NCBI RefSeq assembly: GCF_001648475.1
Contig: NZ_LXSQ01000030.1
Span: forward strand, 1 to 64,000
From: Eikenella halliae
GTDB taxonomy: Bacteria; Pseudomonadota; Gammaproteobacteria; Burkholderiales; Neisseriaceae
Direction: 5' to 3'
Length of the DNA stretch: 64,000 nucleotides
This document shows positions 1 to 8,742 of this stretch, one piece after another. A program made the translations under genes and the position numbers. Each line of letters opens with the position of its first letter. The stretch's first letter is position 1. The notes beneath the pieces were generated by a model, which ran no database searches, was not told where the DNA came from, and saw nothing but the letters and a program-made list of their open reading frames with translations.

Positions 1-75
1 TGCGGTTTGGCTGATGTTTTTGCATTGTTCGTAATAGTTTAAAGCTTTGTTCCTTAAGTCCGCAGAGTATGCCAT
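1..75 (-). CDS. IS630-family transposase, N-terminal fragment (cut by window edge)
   Basis: The minus strand is open from an ATG at 75 to the window edge and encodes 25 residues beginning MAYSADLRNKALNYYEQ. This is the start of the helix-turn-helix DNA-binding domain typical of IS630-type transposases in Neisseriaceae. The catalytic DDE domain would lie outside the window. The 50 bases upstream form the AT-rich end of the element. The family assignment rests on recognising the N-terminus only; completeness of the gene cannot be judged. Confidence 0.75.
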   Translation of the reverse strand, partial: MAYSADLRNKALNYYEQCKNISQTA

Positions 76-127
76 GGTTAGACCTTCAAAGTTGAATATT
101 GTACTATTTTGTTTTTAATTTACTATA
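1..127 (-). mobile_element. IS630-like insertion sequence, one end
   Basis: This stretch holds the transposase start and its upstream end. Read on the minus strand from 127 the element begins TATAGTAAATTAAAAACAAA and reaches AGTAC, very like the TATAGTGAATTAACAAAAA...AGTAC ends of the Correia elements elsewhere in the window. IS630/Tc1-mariner elements duplicate a TA target, so I place the outer boundary at the TA at 126-127. The exact boundary is inferred. The other end lies outside the window. Confidence 0.55.
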
Positions 128-274
128 GTGATTATTGCGGATATACGGACAAAAATTGATCCACGGATTACCAAAAACCCCAATGTAACTGTTCAAAGGC
201 TACCTTTTGATGACCTAATTGAGCAGGAAGCCAAAAGACAGGGCAAATGCCCGAAAACCGAAAAAATATGTTAG
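128..274 (+). pseudogene. C-terminal remnant of a toxin-like gene truncated by the IS
   Basis: An open frame follows directly after the IS end and stops with TAG at 272-274, encoding about 48 residues (VIIADIRTKIDPRITKN... ending KTEKIC). An in-frame TAA lies inside the IS at 116-118, and the only possible start is GTG at 128 with no evident ribosome site, so it looks like the 3' end of a larger gene. The next gene begins 9 bases later, the usual spacing of a polymorphic toxin and its immunity gene. No toxin family was recognised; the toxin role is inferred from position. Confidence 0.45.
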
Positions 275-283
275 GAAATTAGA

Positions 284-844
284 ATGATAAATGATTCATA
301 CATTAAAAATAAGTTATTCGAACATTATGGTCCTGTTTATTATTTTCAGCCTAACAATAAGGAACTCGCGGATGAAGAATGGATTAAACTGGTATCGGAG
401 TTGTCGGAGTTTATATACGACAACTATCAAGAGCCGGAAACCGTATTTGCCGACTGCAATTTTCATTTTGAACCCGTAATGATGAGTGCTTATTTAAGGA
501 TTGCCAAAGGATTAGAGGATAACCTTTACCTGCTGCAATCTGAAAAAGTCAGAGCTTTTTTAATCGAACAGCTTAAGGATAAAAAATGGCTATCCGGACA
601 CGCTAACTTCTTACGTCCTTTAATCATGATGAATGACAGGAAACTGATCAATGATATTGCAAAAGACATGCCCCACTTATGGGAAACGCATTTTGTGAAT
701 ACTTTCCTGATGGAGGCTGTGGCAAAAATGAAAATTCCGGGATTTCGGAAGGAGATGGAACAGTTTCTGAATAGCGGGGCAAAAATATTGGTTAGGAAAG
801 CAGAAACTTATTTAAAGAACGAAGGCAAGTACAAGCCTGTATAA
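284..844 (+). CDS. Hypothetical protein, candidate immunity protein
   Basis: A 186-residue soluble, mixed-charge protein without signal peptide or membrane segment. AGGAAA at 274-279 gives a good ribosome site just past the stop of the upstream remnant, so the two were translationally linked. Its GC content is clearly lower than that of ribD next door and it carries no Eikenella DUS, suggesting recent acquisition. Small cytoplasmic proteins immediately downstream of toxin C-termini are usually cognate immunity proteins; I do not recognise the family, so this role is inferred from context. Confidence 0.7.
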   Translation: MINDSYIKNKLFEHYGPVYYFQPNNKELADEEWIKLVSELSEFIYDNYQEPETVFADCNFHFEPVMMSAYLRIAKGLEDNLYLLQSEKVRAFLIEQLKDKKWLSGHANFLRPLIMMNDRKLINDIAKDMPHLWETHFVNTFLMEAVAKMKIPGFRKEMEQFLNSGAKILVRKAETYLKNEGKYKPV

Positions 845-867
845 CTTTCGGTTGTTCAGTTTCATTT

Positions 868-905
868 TTTCAGGTAGCCTTTAAAGCGATAAAGGCTACC
901 TGAAA
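868..905 (+). terminator. DUS-pair hairpin after the immunity-like gene
   Basis: Two Eikenella DUS face each other (868-883 and 890-905) with a 6-base loop, giving a 16-bp perfect stem about 25 bases after the stop codon at 844. Inverted DUS pairs commonly serve as intrinsic terminators in Neisseriaceae. Confidence 0.6.
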
Positions 906-945
906 ACCTTATTTACCCCGTTTCCCTATCCGCCCCTTACTCAAA

Positions 946-2040
946 ATGCCCCAATTCTCCCCCGCCGACCACGCCCTGATGCAGCAAGCCATTGCCCTTG
1001 CCTGGCAAGGCCGTTTTTCCACTTCGCCCAATCCGCGCGTCGGTTGCGTGATTGCCCAGGGCGGGCAGATTGTTGGCCAAGGTTTCCACCTTAAGGCCGG
1101 CGGACCGCATGCCGAAGTGCACGCCCTGCGCCAGGCCGGCAGCGCCGCGCAAGGCGCCACCGCCTACGTTACCCTCGAGCCCTGCGCCCACCACGGCCGC
1201 ACCCCGCCCTGCGCCGAAGCCCTGATCCGCGCCGGCGTGCGCCGCGTGGTGGCCGCCATGCAAGACCCCAATCCCCTGGTGGCGGGCAAAGGGCTGGCTA
1301 TGCTTGAAGCCGCCGGTATTCAGGTAGCCTGCGGCCTGATGGAACGCGAAGCACGGCAGCTCAACCGCGGCTTCCTCTCCCGCATCGAACGCGGCCGCCC
1401 GTTTGTGAAGCTGAAAACCGCCTCCAGCCTCGACGGCAAAACCGCGCGGGCCAACGGCCAAAGCCAATGGATTACCGGCGATGCTGCGCGGCACGACGTG
1501 CAAATCCAGCGCGCCGAAAGCTGCGCCGTGCTCACCGGCATCGGCACCGCCCTGGCCGACAACCCGCGCCTCACCGTGCGCGACTTCCCCACCCTGCGCC
1601 CCCCGCTGCGCGTGCTGCTCGACAGCCGTCTGCGCCTACCCGCCGGCAGCCATCTGCTCGACGGCAGCGCCCCCACGCTTATCTACACCTTATCCGACCG
1701 CCCCGCGCCCGCCGGAGCGGCTGAAATCTGCCGTTTGCAGGCCGAAGCCCAAGGCCGCCTCAGCTTGAACGCCGTGCTGGTCGATTTGGCCGCGCGCGGC
1801 ATCGGCGAGTTGATGCTGGAAGCCGGTGCCACGCTGGGCAGCGCGTTTTTGGTGCAGGATTTGGTGGACGAAATCGTTTGCTACCAAGCGCCCAAACTGC
1901 TCGGTGGTACACAGTCGCCCACCCTGTTCAGGCTACCTGAAAACCCTGCCGCCCTCAGCCGCGAGCCCGATTGGCACACCGTGGGCATCGAGCAGCTGGG
2001 CGACGATATTAAATGGGTGCTGCAACGGCGGCGCGGCTAA
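946..2040 (+). CDS. ribD: Riboflavin biosynthesis deaminase/reductase RibD
   Basis: A 364-residue bifunctional enzyme that deaminates diaminohydroxyphosphoribosylaminopyrimidine and then reduces the sugar, the second and third steps from GTP to riboflavin. The N-terminal zinc deaminase domain shows HAEVHAL (about 55-61) and EPCAHHGRTPPC (about 78-89), the zinc-binding His/Cys set. The reductase domain begins near residue 145 (FVKLKTASSLDGKTA). Full length for the family. Two DUS lie inside it, read as IQVAC and FRLPEN, in positions tolerant of change. ribA is elsewhere in the window (18502-19092), so the pathway is not one operon. No FMN riboswitch is visible upstream. Confidence 0.96.
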   Translation: MPQFSPADHALMQQAIALAWQGRFSTSPNPRVGCVIAQGGQIVGQGFHLKAGGPHAEVHALRQAGSAAQGATAYVTLEPCAHHGRTPPCAEALIRAGVRRVVAAMQDPNPLVAGKGLAMLEAAGIQVACGLMEREARQLNRGFLSRIERGRPFVKLKTASSLDGKTARANGQSQWITGDAARHDVQIQRAESCAVLTGIGTALADNPRLTVRDFPTLRPPLRVLLDSRLRLPAGSHLLDGSAPTLIYTLSDRPAPAGAAEICRLQAEAQGRLSLNAVLVDLAARGIGELMLEAGATLGSAFLVQDLVDEIVCYQAPKLLGGTQSPTLFRLPENPAALSREPDWHTVGIEQLGDDIKWVLQRRRG

Positions 2041-2197
2041 GTATCTGCACATATTCCCGCCTCCGGCTTTCATTCGCCTGCCAGGCAAACCTGCGGTCGG
2101 TTTCGTTGCCAAATAACTCTACCGCCTGAGGAGGAAGAACAGATTGGCATACAAAATAGCTTGCTATTACTCTTCTCTAAGGCTACCTGAAAATGCT

Positions 2198-2243
2198 AAG
2201 AGGCTACCTGAAAAAGGAATTTCCACTTTTCAGGTAGCCTCTT
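2198..2243. terminator. DUS-pair hairpin between convergent ribD and a lipoprotein gene
   Basis: Inverted DUS arms of 18-19 bases (2198-2216 and 2226-2243) with a short loop. It lies between the 3' ends of ribD (+) and the lipoprotein gene (-), so it can serve both. A further single DUS precedes it at about 2180. Nothing else is evident in 2041-2302. Confidence 0.6.
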
Positions 2244-2302
2244 TGGCTTACGGTAGCAAACAGCCACGTGTGAACCAAAACAAGGCACAAGGGTCACGCC
2301 TG

Positions 2303-3208
2303 CTATCCGCCCCGCCACTTCTGTTGCACGGCTTCAGACGGCGGGCGGGCGATAAAGCTGCGGACGGCTTTCTCCGTTTGAGCCTCAATTTCCCGCCAAT
2401 GCGGCAGGTTTTGGCGGTCATATAAAAGTTGCATAGCCACTTTCATATCATTGCCTTTCATCAGAAACCGATGATCACATGGCGGTTTGGGAACAGGATT
2501 ATTGGAACATTTGATATAGCTGACAATATGCCCATCAGCATCGCGTTGAACAAACAGATCTTTTGCTCCATGGTTATTTCGCCAGGCAATTCCGTTTTCC
2601 GGGTTGATGCCGGGGTTGGCATATACCTCCAGGCCGAATTTGGTTTCGCCTGTTTTTGCATAAACATCAAGCGGAATATAGTGAGGTGGTTTGGCATAGT
2701 CATTTAAATTGCCATCCAAATATATATCGTAGATATGATCACGTTTCGGATATCTTGAACCACTTCTGACCCCTACATGTATCCATGAGGTTCCCGATAC
2801 CTTTCTTGCCTCATACCATTTGTTGCCATTGGGATGCCAGCTGTCGTATATCGTGCCATCGGTGTAGTTCATAAAAAAACCAAAGCTTTCAATCATGTCC
2901 TTATAAGTCCGCACCGGCGGTTTGTAGTTTTCGGCTTTGCGCCAGTTGAAACCGGGTGAATCTTCATATTCCACCGGCGTTTCCATGCTGTGTTCCGGCA
3001 GATTGACCGGCTGCCCGCCCAAGTTGCCAATGCTATAAGGCACACCATAATGGTCGCGCGGATAATCGGCGGCAATCGGCGTGCCGTCGCGCCAGTGGGT
3101 GGGTACGATGGGCGCAGGCCGTTTTTCGGGGCCGCGGTCGGGCTCTTGGCAGGCGGCGAGCAATAAGGTGAGCAACAATAAGCAACTATACGATTGGATT
3201 TTATACAT
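2303..3208 (-). CDS. Hypothetical lipoprotein
   Basis: A 301-residue protein with a lipoprotein signal: a short basic start, a leucine-rich core and lipobox LLAAC with the acylated cysteine at residue 20. The mature part opens with a proline-rich stretch and is otherwise soluble, rich in Tyr, Asn and Trp, with one segment (YDSWHPNGNKWYEA) resembling the NGxxxxE pattern of YwqK-type repeats. I do not recognise the family. It sits alone between two DUS hairpins. Likely anchored in the inner or outer membrane; function unknown. Confidence 0.8.
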   Translation of the reverse strand: MYKIQSYSCLLLLTLLLAACQEPDRGPEKRPAPIVPTHWRDGTPIAADYPRDHYGVPYSIGNLGGQPVNLPEHSMETPVEYEDSPGFNWRKAENYKPPVRTYKDMIESFGFFMNYTDGTIYDSWHPNGNKWYEARKVSGTSWIHVGVRSGSRYPKRDHIYDIYLDGNLNDYAKPPHYIPLDVYAKTGETKFGLEVYANPGINPENGIAWRNNHGAKDLFVQRDADGHIVSYIKCSNNPVPKPPCDHRFLMKGNDMKVAMQLLYDRQNLPHWREIEAQTEKAVRSFIARPPSEAVQQKWRGG

Positions 3209-3246
3209 TTTTGTTCTCCTGTTCGCGGTTATGAACGCTGCCCTTA

Positions 3247-3286
3247 AGGCTACCTGAAAAACGGATTCCCATTTTTCAGGTAGCCT
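3247..3286 (-). terminator. DUS-pair hairpin ending the DUF58 operon
   Basis: Inverted DUS (3247-3261 and 3272-3286) lie about 25 bases past the stop of the DUF58 gene on the minus strand and ahead of the lipoprotein gene start, so they separate the two transcripts. Confidence 0.55.
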
Positions 3287-3308
3287 CCGGCATTTTCGGG
3301 CAGTCCCA

Positions 3309-4652
3309 TTACCACGCCTGGCGGCGTTTGAGCTGGAGGTAGCGGTTGATGAGCTCGGTGCTCAGTTGGTTGGGCAAAACATTGATGGCGTTGATGCGGG
3401 CGGCATCGAAGTGGCGGATGGCTTCGGCCACGTGGCTTTCGTATTGCAGGGCGCCGAGGTAGGCTTGGGCGTCTGCTTCGTTGCGCACGGGCTGTTGGCG
3501 CACTTCTTCGGGGGCGAGCGGGCGCAGGCCGCCGAATAAAACCATGTGGTGTTTGCGCAGGCGCTGGATGTGTTGCAGCAGGTGGCGGCTGTCTTCGTGG
3601 TTCAGGTGGGAGAGCACCACCACGAGGGCGCGGCGTTTCTGCTTTTGCAGCAATAAGTTCACGGCGCTTTCAAAATCGGCGGCCTGCTGCGAGGGCTCGA
3701 TATCGAATACGCCCTGCACCAGGCGGCCGAGCTGCTCCATGCCCTTGTGCGGCGGCACGAAGCGGGCCACGGGATGGGCGAAGGTGAGCAGGCCGACGGC
3801 GTCGCCGTGCTTGAGCGCGGTGTAGGAAAGCAGCAGCATGGCTTGCAGGGCGTGGTCGAAATGGCTTTTGCCTTCCATTTGCAGGCGCATATTGCGGCCG
3901 CAGTCGAGCAGGAAGATGAGCTGTTGGTCTTGCTCGTCTTGATAGGTGCGCACGATGGGGCGGCTCATGCGGGAGGTGGCTTTCCAGTCGATATTGCGGA
4001 TGTCGTCGCCGTCTTGGTAGTCGCGCAGCTGGTGGAAGTCTTGGCCGAGGCCTAGGCGCGGCAGTTTTTTCACGCCCACGAGGTTGAGCCAGCGTTGCAG
4101 GCCGATTAAATCGGCACCGAGGATGCGGCTGAAATCGGGCAGCACGTCCACTTTGCCGGGCAGCTCCTGCCGATGCCGCCGCTGCCACAGGCCGAGCGGA
4201 CTGGCGAGCCAGTATTCGATGCCGGCAAATTCGGCACGGCCGCGCCGGCGCGGGGTGAGCCGGTAGCGGATGGTGGAAAGGCGGCCGGGCCGCGTGTCGA
4301 TAATCAGGTGCGGGGTGTCGGTGTCCCAGTCGGGCGGGAACAGGTCGGCCACCAGAATGGTTTGCGGCTGCCGCCAGCGGCCTTTGGCAGGCGGGGTGAG
4401 CGTGAGTTCTACTTCGTGAGGCCGGCCTTGGATAAACTGGTGCGGCAGGCTGCGCTCCCAGTTCGGCTCGGGCTGGCGACGCTGCCAGAAGGCATCAACC
4501 AGCGCAGCCAGGGCGAGCAGGAGGGCGAGGCCGCCGGCGATGTATTGGACGATGCGGCCGTTATCTGCGTTCAGGTAGCCTGCCAGCCAGCCGGCGGTGC
4601 ACACGGCAACGAGGGCGGCAAACAGCAGCACCAGCAGTCTGGATGGTCTCAT
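3309..4652 (-). CDS. DUF58 domain protein
   Basis: A 447-residue membrane-anchored protein. Two hydrophobic segments near the N-terminus (about 5-25 and 37-52) are followed by a beta-rich region and a DUF58 domain with its hallmark LRDYQDGDDIRNIDWKATSR, then a von Willebrand A-like fold (IFLLDCGRNM). It is the last gene of the minus-strand run RDD, SpoIIM, DUF4129, DUF4350, MoxR, DUF58, and its ATG lies 9 bases after the MoxR stop. DUF58 proteins pair with MoxR ATPases in envelope or cofactor-maturation systems; the exact job here is unknown. Confidence 0.92.
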   Translation of the reverse strand: MRPSRLLVLLFAALVAVCTAGWLAGYLNADNGRIVQYIAGGLALLLALAALVDAFWQRRQPEPNWERSLPHQFIQGRPHEVELTLTPPAKGRWRQPQTILVADLFPPDWDTDTPHLIIDTRPGRLSTIRYRLTPRRRGRAEFAGIEYWLASPLGLWQRRHRQELPGKVDVLPDFSRILGADLIGLQRWLNLVGVKKLPRLGLGQDFHQLRDYQDGDDIRNIDWKATSRMSRPIVRTYQDEQDQQLIFLLDCGRNMRLQMEGKSHFDHALQAMLLLSYTALKHGDAVGLLTFAHPVARFVPPHKGMEQLGRLVQGVFDIEPSQQAADFESAVNLLLQKQKRRALVVVLSHLNHEDSRHLLQHIQRLRKHHMVLFGGLRPLAPEEVRQQPVRNEADAQAYLGALQYESHVAEAIRHFDAARINAINVLPNQLSTELINRYLQLKRRQAW

Positions 4653-4661
4653 GGGCAGGCC

Positions 4662-5666
<1,005 letters not shown>

Positions 5667-5716
5667 CGAATCATCCTTTTGCATTGTGTGTTTCGTTGGT
5701 TAATCGGAGGTTGGGG

Positions 5717-5808
5717 TTTCAGGTAGCCTGAGGATTGCTTAAGGCTACCTGAAAAATAGGTTGGTTCGGGCTACCTGAAACATGGCACTCATCTTTTCAG
5801 GTAGCCTT
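5717..5808 (-). terminator. Cluster of four DUS inside the MoxR operon
   Basis: DUS at 5717, 5742, 5768 and 5794 alternate in orientation, so two competing hairpins can form (5717/5742 and 5742/5794). They occupy the gap between the DUF4350 stop (5819) and the MoxR start (5666). They could terminate or attenuate transcription inside the operon; that effect is inferred. Confidence 0.4.
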
Positions 5809-5818
5809 TAGCCGCCCG

Positions 5819-7186
5819 CTAATACCACGAGCGGTTTATCTTACGCACGATGCGCTGGTGGGCGGCAAGCATTTGCAGCCACTGTACCAAATTGACCTGT
5901 TCCGGCAAGGGTGTGAGCCAGGGCTCGACAACGGAGGGCGGCAGCTTGGTTTGGGCACACAAAAACTCCAGCTGTTTGCGGCTGCTCATCTGCTTCCAGG
6001 CCGGGTGGCGCTGTTGTAGGCCTTCGAGCAGTCGGCGCTGCATATCGCTGAGGATGGCACGGCGGCTCAGGTGGCGGGTGAGGAACTGGCCTTGTGCGAG
6101 CAGGTGCTGGTTCAGGTAGCGTTCCGGCGCGGGCGGCAGCTGCCGCACCACGCCCACGCGCACGATGATGCGCCACAGCAATACGGCGGCAGCGGCCAGC
6201 ACAACGGCAAACAGTATGGGCTGGGCTTTCAGCATTTTCCACAGCATCGGCTCGGCGTCGTTGTAGCTGGACGGGTAAACTTTCTCGGCCAGCAGGATGC
6301 CGTCTTTCCCTTGAGCCAGATAAACGGCAAGGTAGGGGTGGTCGTAGAGGGCGAGGTGGTTGCGGTCGATATCGGGGCTGCTCGGGTTGCCAAGCCAATT
6401 TTCGTTCCAAGTGAGCAATACGCTGCCGTTACCGTAACGCACACGGATGGTCTGCACGGCGCCGTAGGCATTTTTGCCTTGGAACATCACCAGTTTGCCG
6501 TCTTTCGCCGCCCAGCCGTTGCCGGAGCTGTACTCGGAGCCGGTGAAGGTTTCAATGGTGGCGCCCTCGGGCAGTTGGATGCTGCTCAAACCGGCGTTGC
6601 AGTGCTGGTCAATCTGCAAAGCAACTTCGTCGCCAACTTGGCGGGCGGCTTCGCGGCGTTGCTCGGCCGCCTTCACGCAGGCGGGCAGGTTGGGCAGGGT
6701 TTTACCGTCGGTTTCTTCCCGCTCCACGGTGCCGATTTGCAGCCGGCGCAGCATGGTTTGGCGGAAGTTTTGCGTATCTCCATCATCTTCCGTATCGTTG
6801 GATTTATCTTCTGCTTTCAACGGATTGTCGTCGGCATAACTGGGCAGCGCCATCACCAGGTGGTTGCCTCGCCCCACCCATTCCAGCAGGCGTTCGGCAT
6901 CTTCCTTATCACGCAGGCGGTTGTCGGCCACGATCAGCAGGCGGTTGTTATCGTAGGAATTGAGCTTCTCTAAGCCAAACATGCTGCGCTCATGCTGGAT
7001 ATTCTCCACGCCGTACCGGGTGAGCAGGGTTTTCAGGGCATAGAGCGAGCCTTCGCGCATTTCCTGCTGCGGGTCGAGCGACTGCCAGGTTTTGCTTTCC
7101 TGCTTGGACAGCCCGGCAACGGCAATCAGGCCGCCGATAAGCAATATGGCGGTCAGGCCGATGAGGATGGAACGAAGGTTTTTCAT
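5819..7186 (-). CDS. DUF4350 domain protein
   Basis: A 455-residue inner-membrane protein: one N-terminal membrane helix (about 8-26), a large periplasmic domain with the DUF4350 pattern (LKTLLTRYGVENIQ, followed by DNNRLLIVADNRL), a second membrane helix near residues 325-345 (ILFAVVLAAAAVLLW) and a cytoplasmic tail. It overlaps the DUF4129 gene by four bases (ATGA), showing translational coupling. DUF4350 proteins typically travel with MoxR, RDD and DUF4129 genes. Biochemical role unknown. Confidence 0.88.
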   Translation of the reverse strand: MKNLRSILIGLTAILLIGGLIAVAGLSKQESKTWQSLDPQQEMREGSLYALKTLLTRYGVENIQHERSMFGLEKLNSYDNNRLLIVADNRLRDKEDAERLLEWVGRGNHLVMALPSYADDNPLKAEDKSNDTEDDGDTQNFRQTMLRRLQIGTVEREETDGKTLPNLPACVKAAEQRREAARQVGDEVALQIDQHCNAGLSSIQLPEGATIETFTGSEYSSGNGWAAKDGKLVMFQGKNAYGAVQTIRVRYGNGSVLLTWNENWLGNPSSPDIDRNHLALYDHPYLAVYLAQGKDGILLAEKVYPSSYNDAEPMLWKMLKAQPILFAVVLAAAAVLLWRIIVRVGVVRQLPPAPERYLNQHLLAQGQFLTRHLSRRAILSDMQRRLLEGLQQRHPAWKQMSSRKQLEFLCAQTKLPPSVVEPWLTPLPEQVNLVQWLQMLAAHQRIVRKINRSWY

Positions 7187-8742
7187 GCCCTACCCTCCCC
7201 GGCGGCACGCAGGCTACCTGAAAATTCCTGCTCTGCGCCGGCAAACACTTGGCGGTATTGGCGGCACAGGCTGTGCACCGCTTCGCGTTCGGGCAGGCGG
7301 TGGGCATAGGCCAGCGCCACCCAGTTGTCGGTGAGCGGCTGCCAGTAGTCCAAAAGCTGCGGCTGGCGCTGGCGCACGCGTTTGAGCACCTGGCCTTCGG
7401 TATCGCTGCTGCGCAGCGGCAGGCCGTGGCGGCGGCTGATTTGCGAGAGGCTGGCACGGTAGAGCAGGCTCATGGCGGCGCGCGGGTCGCGTTCGTATTC
7501 GGCCAACACGGTGGAAGCCACGTCTTTGGGCAGACTCTCGGGGGTAATCTTCATGCCGAACAGGGTTTCCGGCACTTCTTCGCCTTGGTTCAAACCGAAA
7601 CCGAAGCCGCCGTTAGCCCGATACCAGCGGTATAAAACCCACAACACCAAGGCCAGCAGCAGGACGATTAAGGCATACATCAGGCCGTTAAACCAACCTG
7701 GCGAAGGAGTCTTTATATCAGGCATATCCGGCAGGCTGCGTTGCTGTCGAGTGTTATCTTCCTTGCCGCATTTGATCCAGCAGTATTCAGTTTGGGTTTT
7801 AATGCTTTGAAACGGTGCTTTGCGCAGGGTGTTATCACGGATTTGCTCCACCTTTTCCCGGCTGGGCAGCGGCTCGGCATGCAGGCTACCTGAAAAACCG
7901 AAGCCGATAAACACGGCCAGAGCCAAGGCCCATAAGGCGCTGCTGCTGCTCAACAGGCGGTCTTGGATTTTGCGGGCGGCCAAGCGGATATCCCAGCCTT
8001 CGGCCTTGGTGCGGGCATTCAGATAAAGCGTGAAGCCGCAGGCCACATAAATCGGCCCCCAAAAGCACAGCAGCAGCACATAAATACCGTTGAGCAAATG
8101 CTGGAAAAGCATGCCCCGTCCGGAAGAGACCAAAGTCTCAATCTGTTCTAAAGCCGCCATGGAACGTGCCCCGCCAAACGGACCGGCTACGATATTTTGC
8201 GTCGGATCGCCCACCCACAGCCAAAACAGCATTGAGAGCAGGCCGAAGGCAAGGATGGATTCCAAATGGATGCCGAAAACCGCCAGCCAGCCGGCTGCAC
8301 CGCCGCTTTGGCGCGATAATTCGTTGCAGCGGCGCTGGTAGGCCTTGCCGTTTACCCCTTCCAACAGCGTAACCGGCAGCACCAAGCTGCGGCGCAGGCT
8401 GAACCGCCGCCAAGTCAAATCGCCAATCAGGCGCGGCCGCCACATCTGCCGAAACGCCGTGCGTATGCATTGCCGGTATGGCGGCAGTGGCTCGAACACC
8501 TGCTGCGACATCAGCCACAGCACAGGCGCTTCGAATAACGGCTTGAGCCACCAAACAAAAAAACCACCCCATTCAGGCTGCTGCCAGCACAAAGCCAGCA
8601 CCAGCGCATACACTGGCAGCGACAGGGTTGCCCATACCGCCATATACAGCGCCGGCCGCTCCTGAAACAGGCGCGTGCCCAAATCTAAAGCCTCCCAGCC
8701 GCTGCGCGGGCGGAAATTGAGGCGGGTTTCCCAAATATTCAT
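7183..8742 (-). CDS. DUF4129 domain multi-pass membrane protein
   Basis: A 519-residue protein starting at MNIWETRL. The ATG at 8742 overlaps the SpoIIM-like stop (ATGA), which decides the start over a longer frame reaching 8847. Several hydrophobic segments occupy the first 320 residues, with a further one near 370 (LMYALIVLLLALVLWVLYRW). The C-terminal 130 residues match DUF4129, a cytoplasmic helical domain (AEYERDPRAAMSLLYRASLSQISRR). Two DUS lie in it. It forms part of the envelope operon; function not established. Confidence 0.88.
   Translation of the reverse strand: MNIWETRLNFRPRSGWEALDLGTRLFQERPALYMAVWATLSLPVYALVLALCWQQPEWGGFFVWWLKPLFEAPVLWLMSQQVFEPLPPYRQCIRTAFRQMWRPRLIGDLTWRRFSLRRSLVLPVTLLEGVNGKAYQRRCNELSRQSGGAAGWLAVFGIHLESILAFGLLSMLFWLWVGDPTQNIVAGPFGGARSMAALEQIETLVSSGRGMLFQHLLNGIYVLLLCFWGPIYVACGFTLYLNARTKAEGWDIRLAARKIQDRLLSSSSALWALALAVFIGFGFSGSLHAEPLPSREKVEQIRDNTLRKAPFQSIKTQTEYCWIKCGKEDNTRQQRSLPDMPDIKTPSPGWFNGLMYALIVLLLALVLWVLYRWYRANGGFGFGLNQGEEVPETLFGMKITPESLPKDVASTVLAEYERDPRAAMSLLYRASLSQISRRHGLPLRSSDTEGQVLKRVRQRQPQLLDYWQPLTDNWVALAYAHRLPEREAVHSLCRQYRQVFAGAEQEFSGSLRAAGEGRA

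Noticed and set aside
850..945. FMN riboswitch ahead of ribD
   Set aside because: Only a DUS hairpin and about 40 bases separate the genes; no RFN element motifs.
2144..2425. Short plus-strand frame after ribD
   Set aside because: Built from DUS and the antisense of the lipoprotein gene; no coding character.
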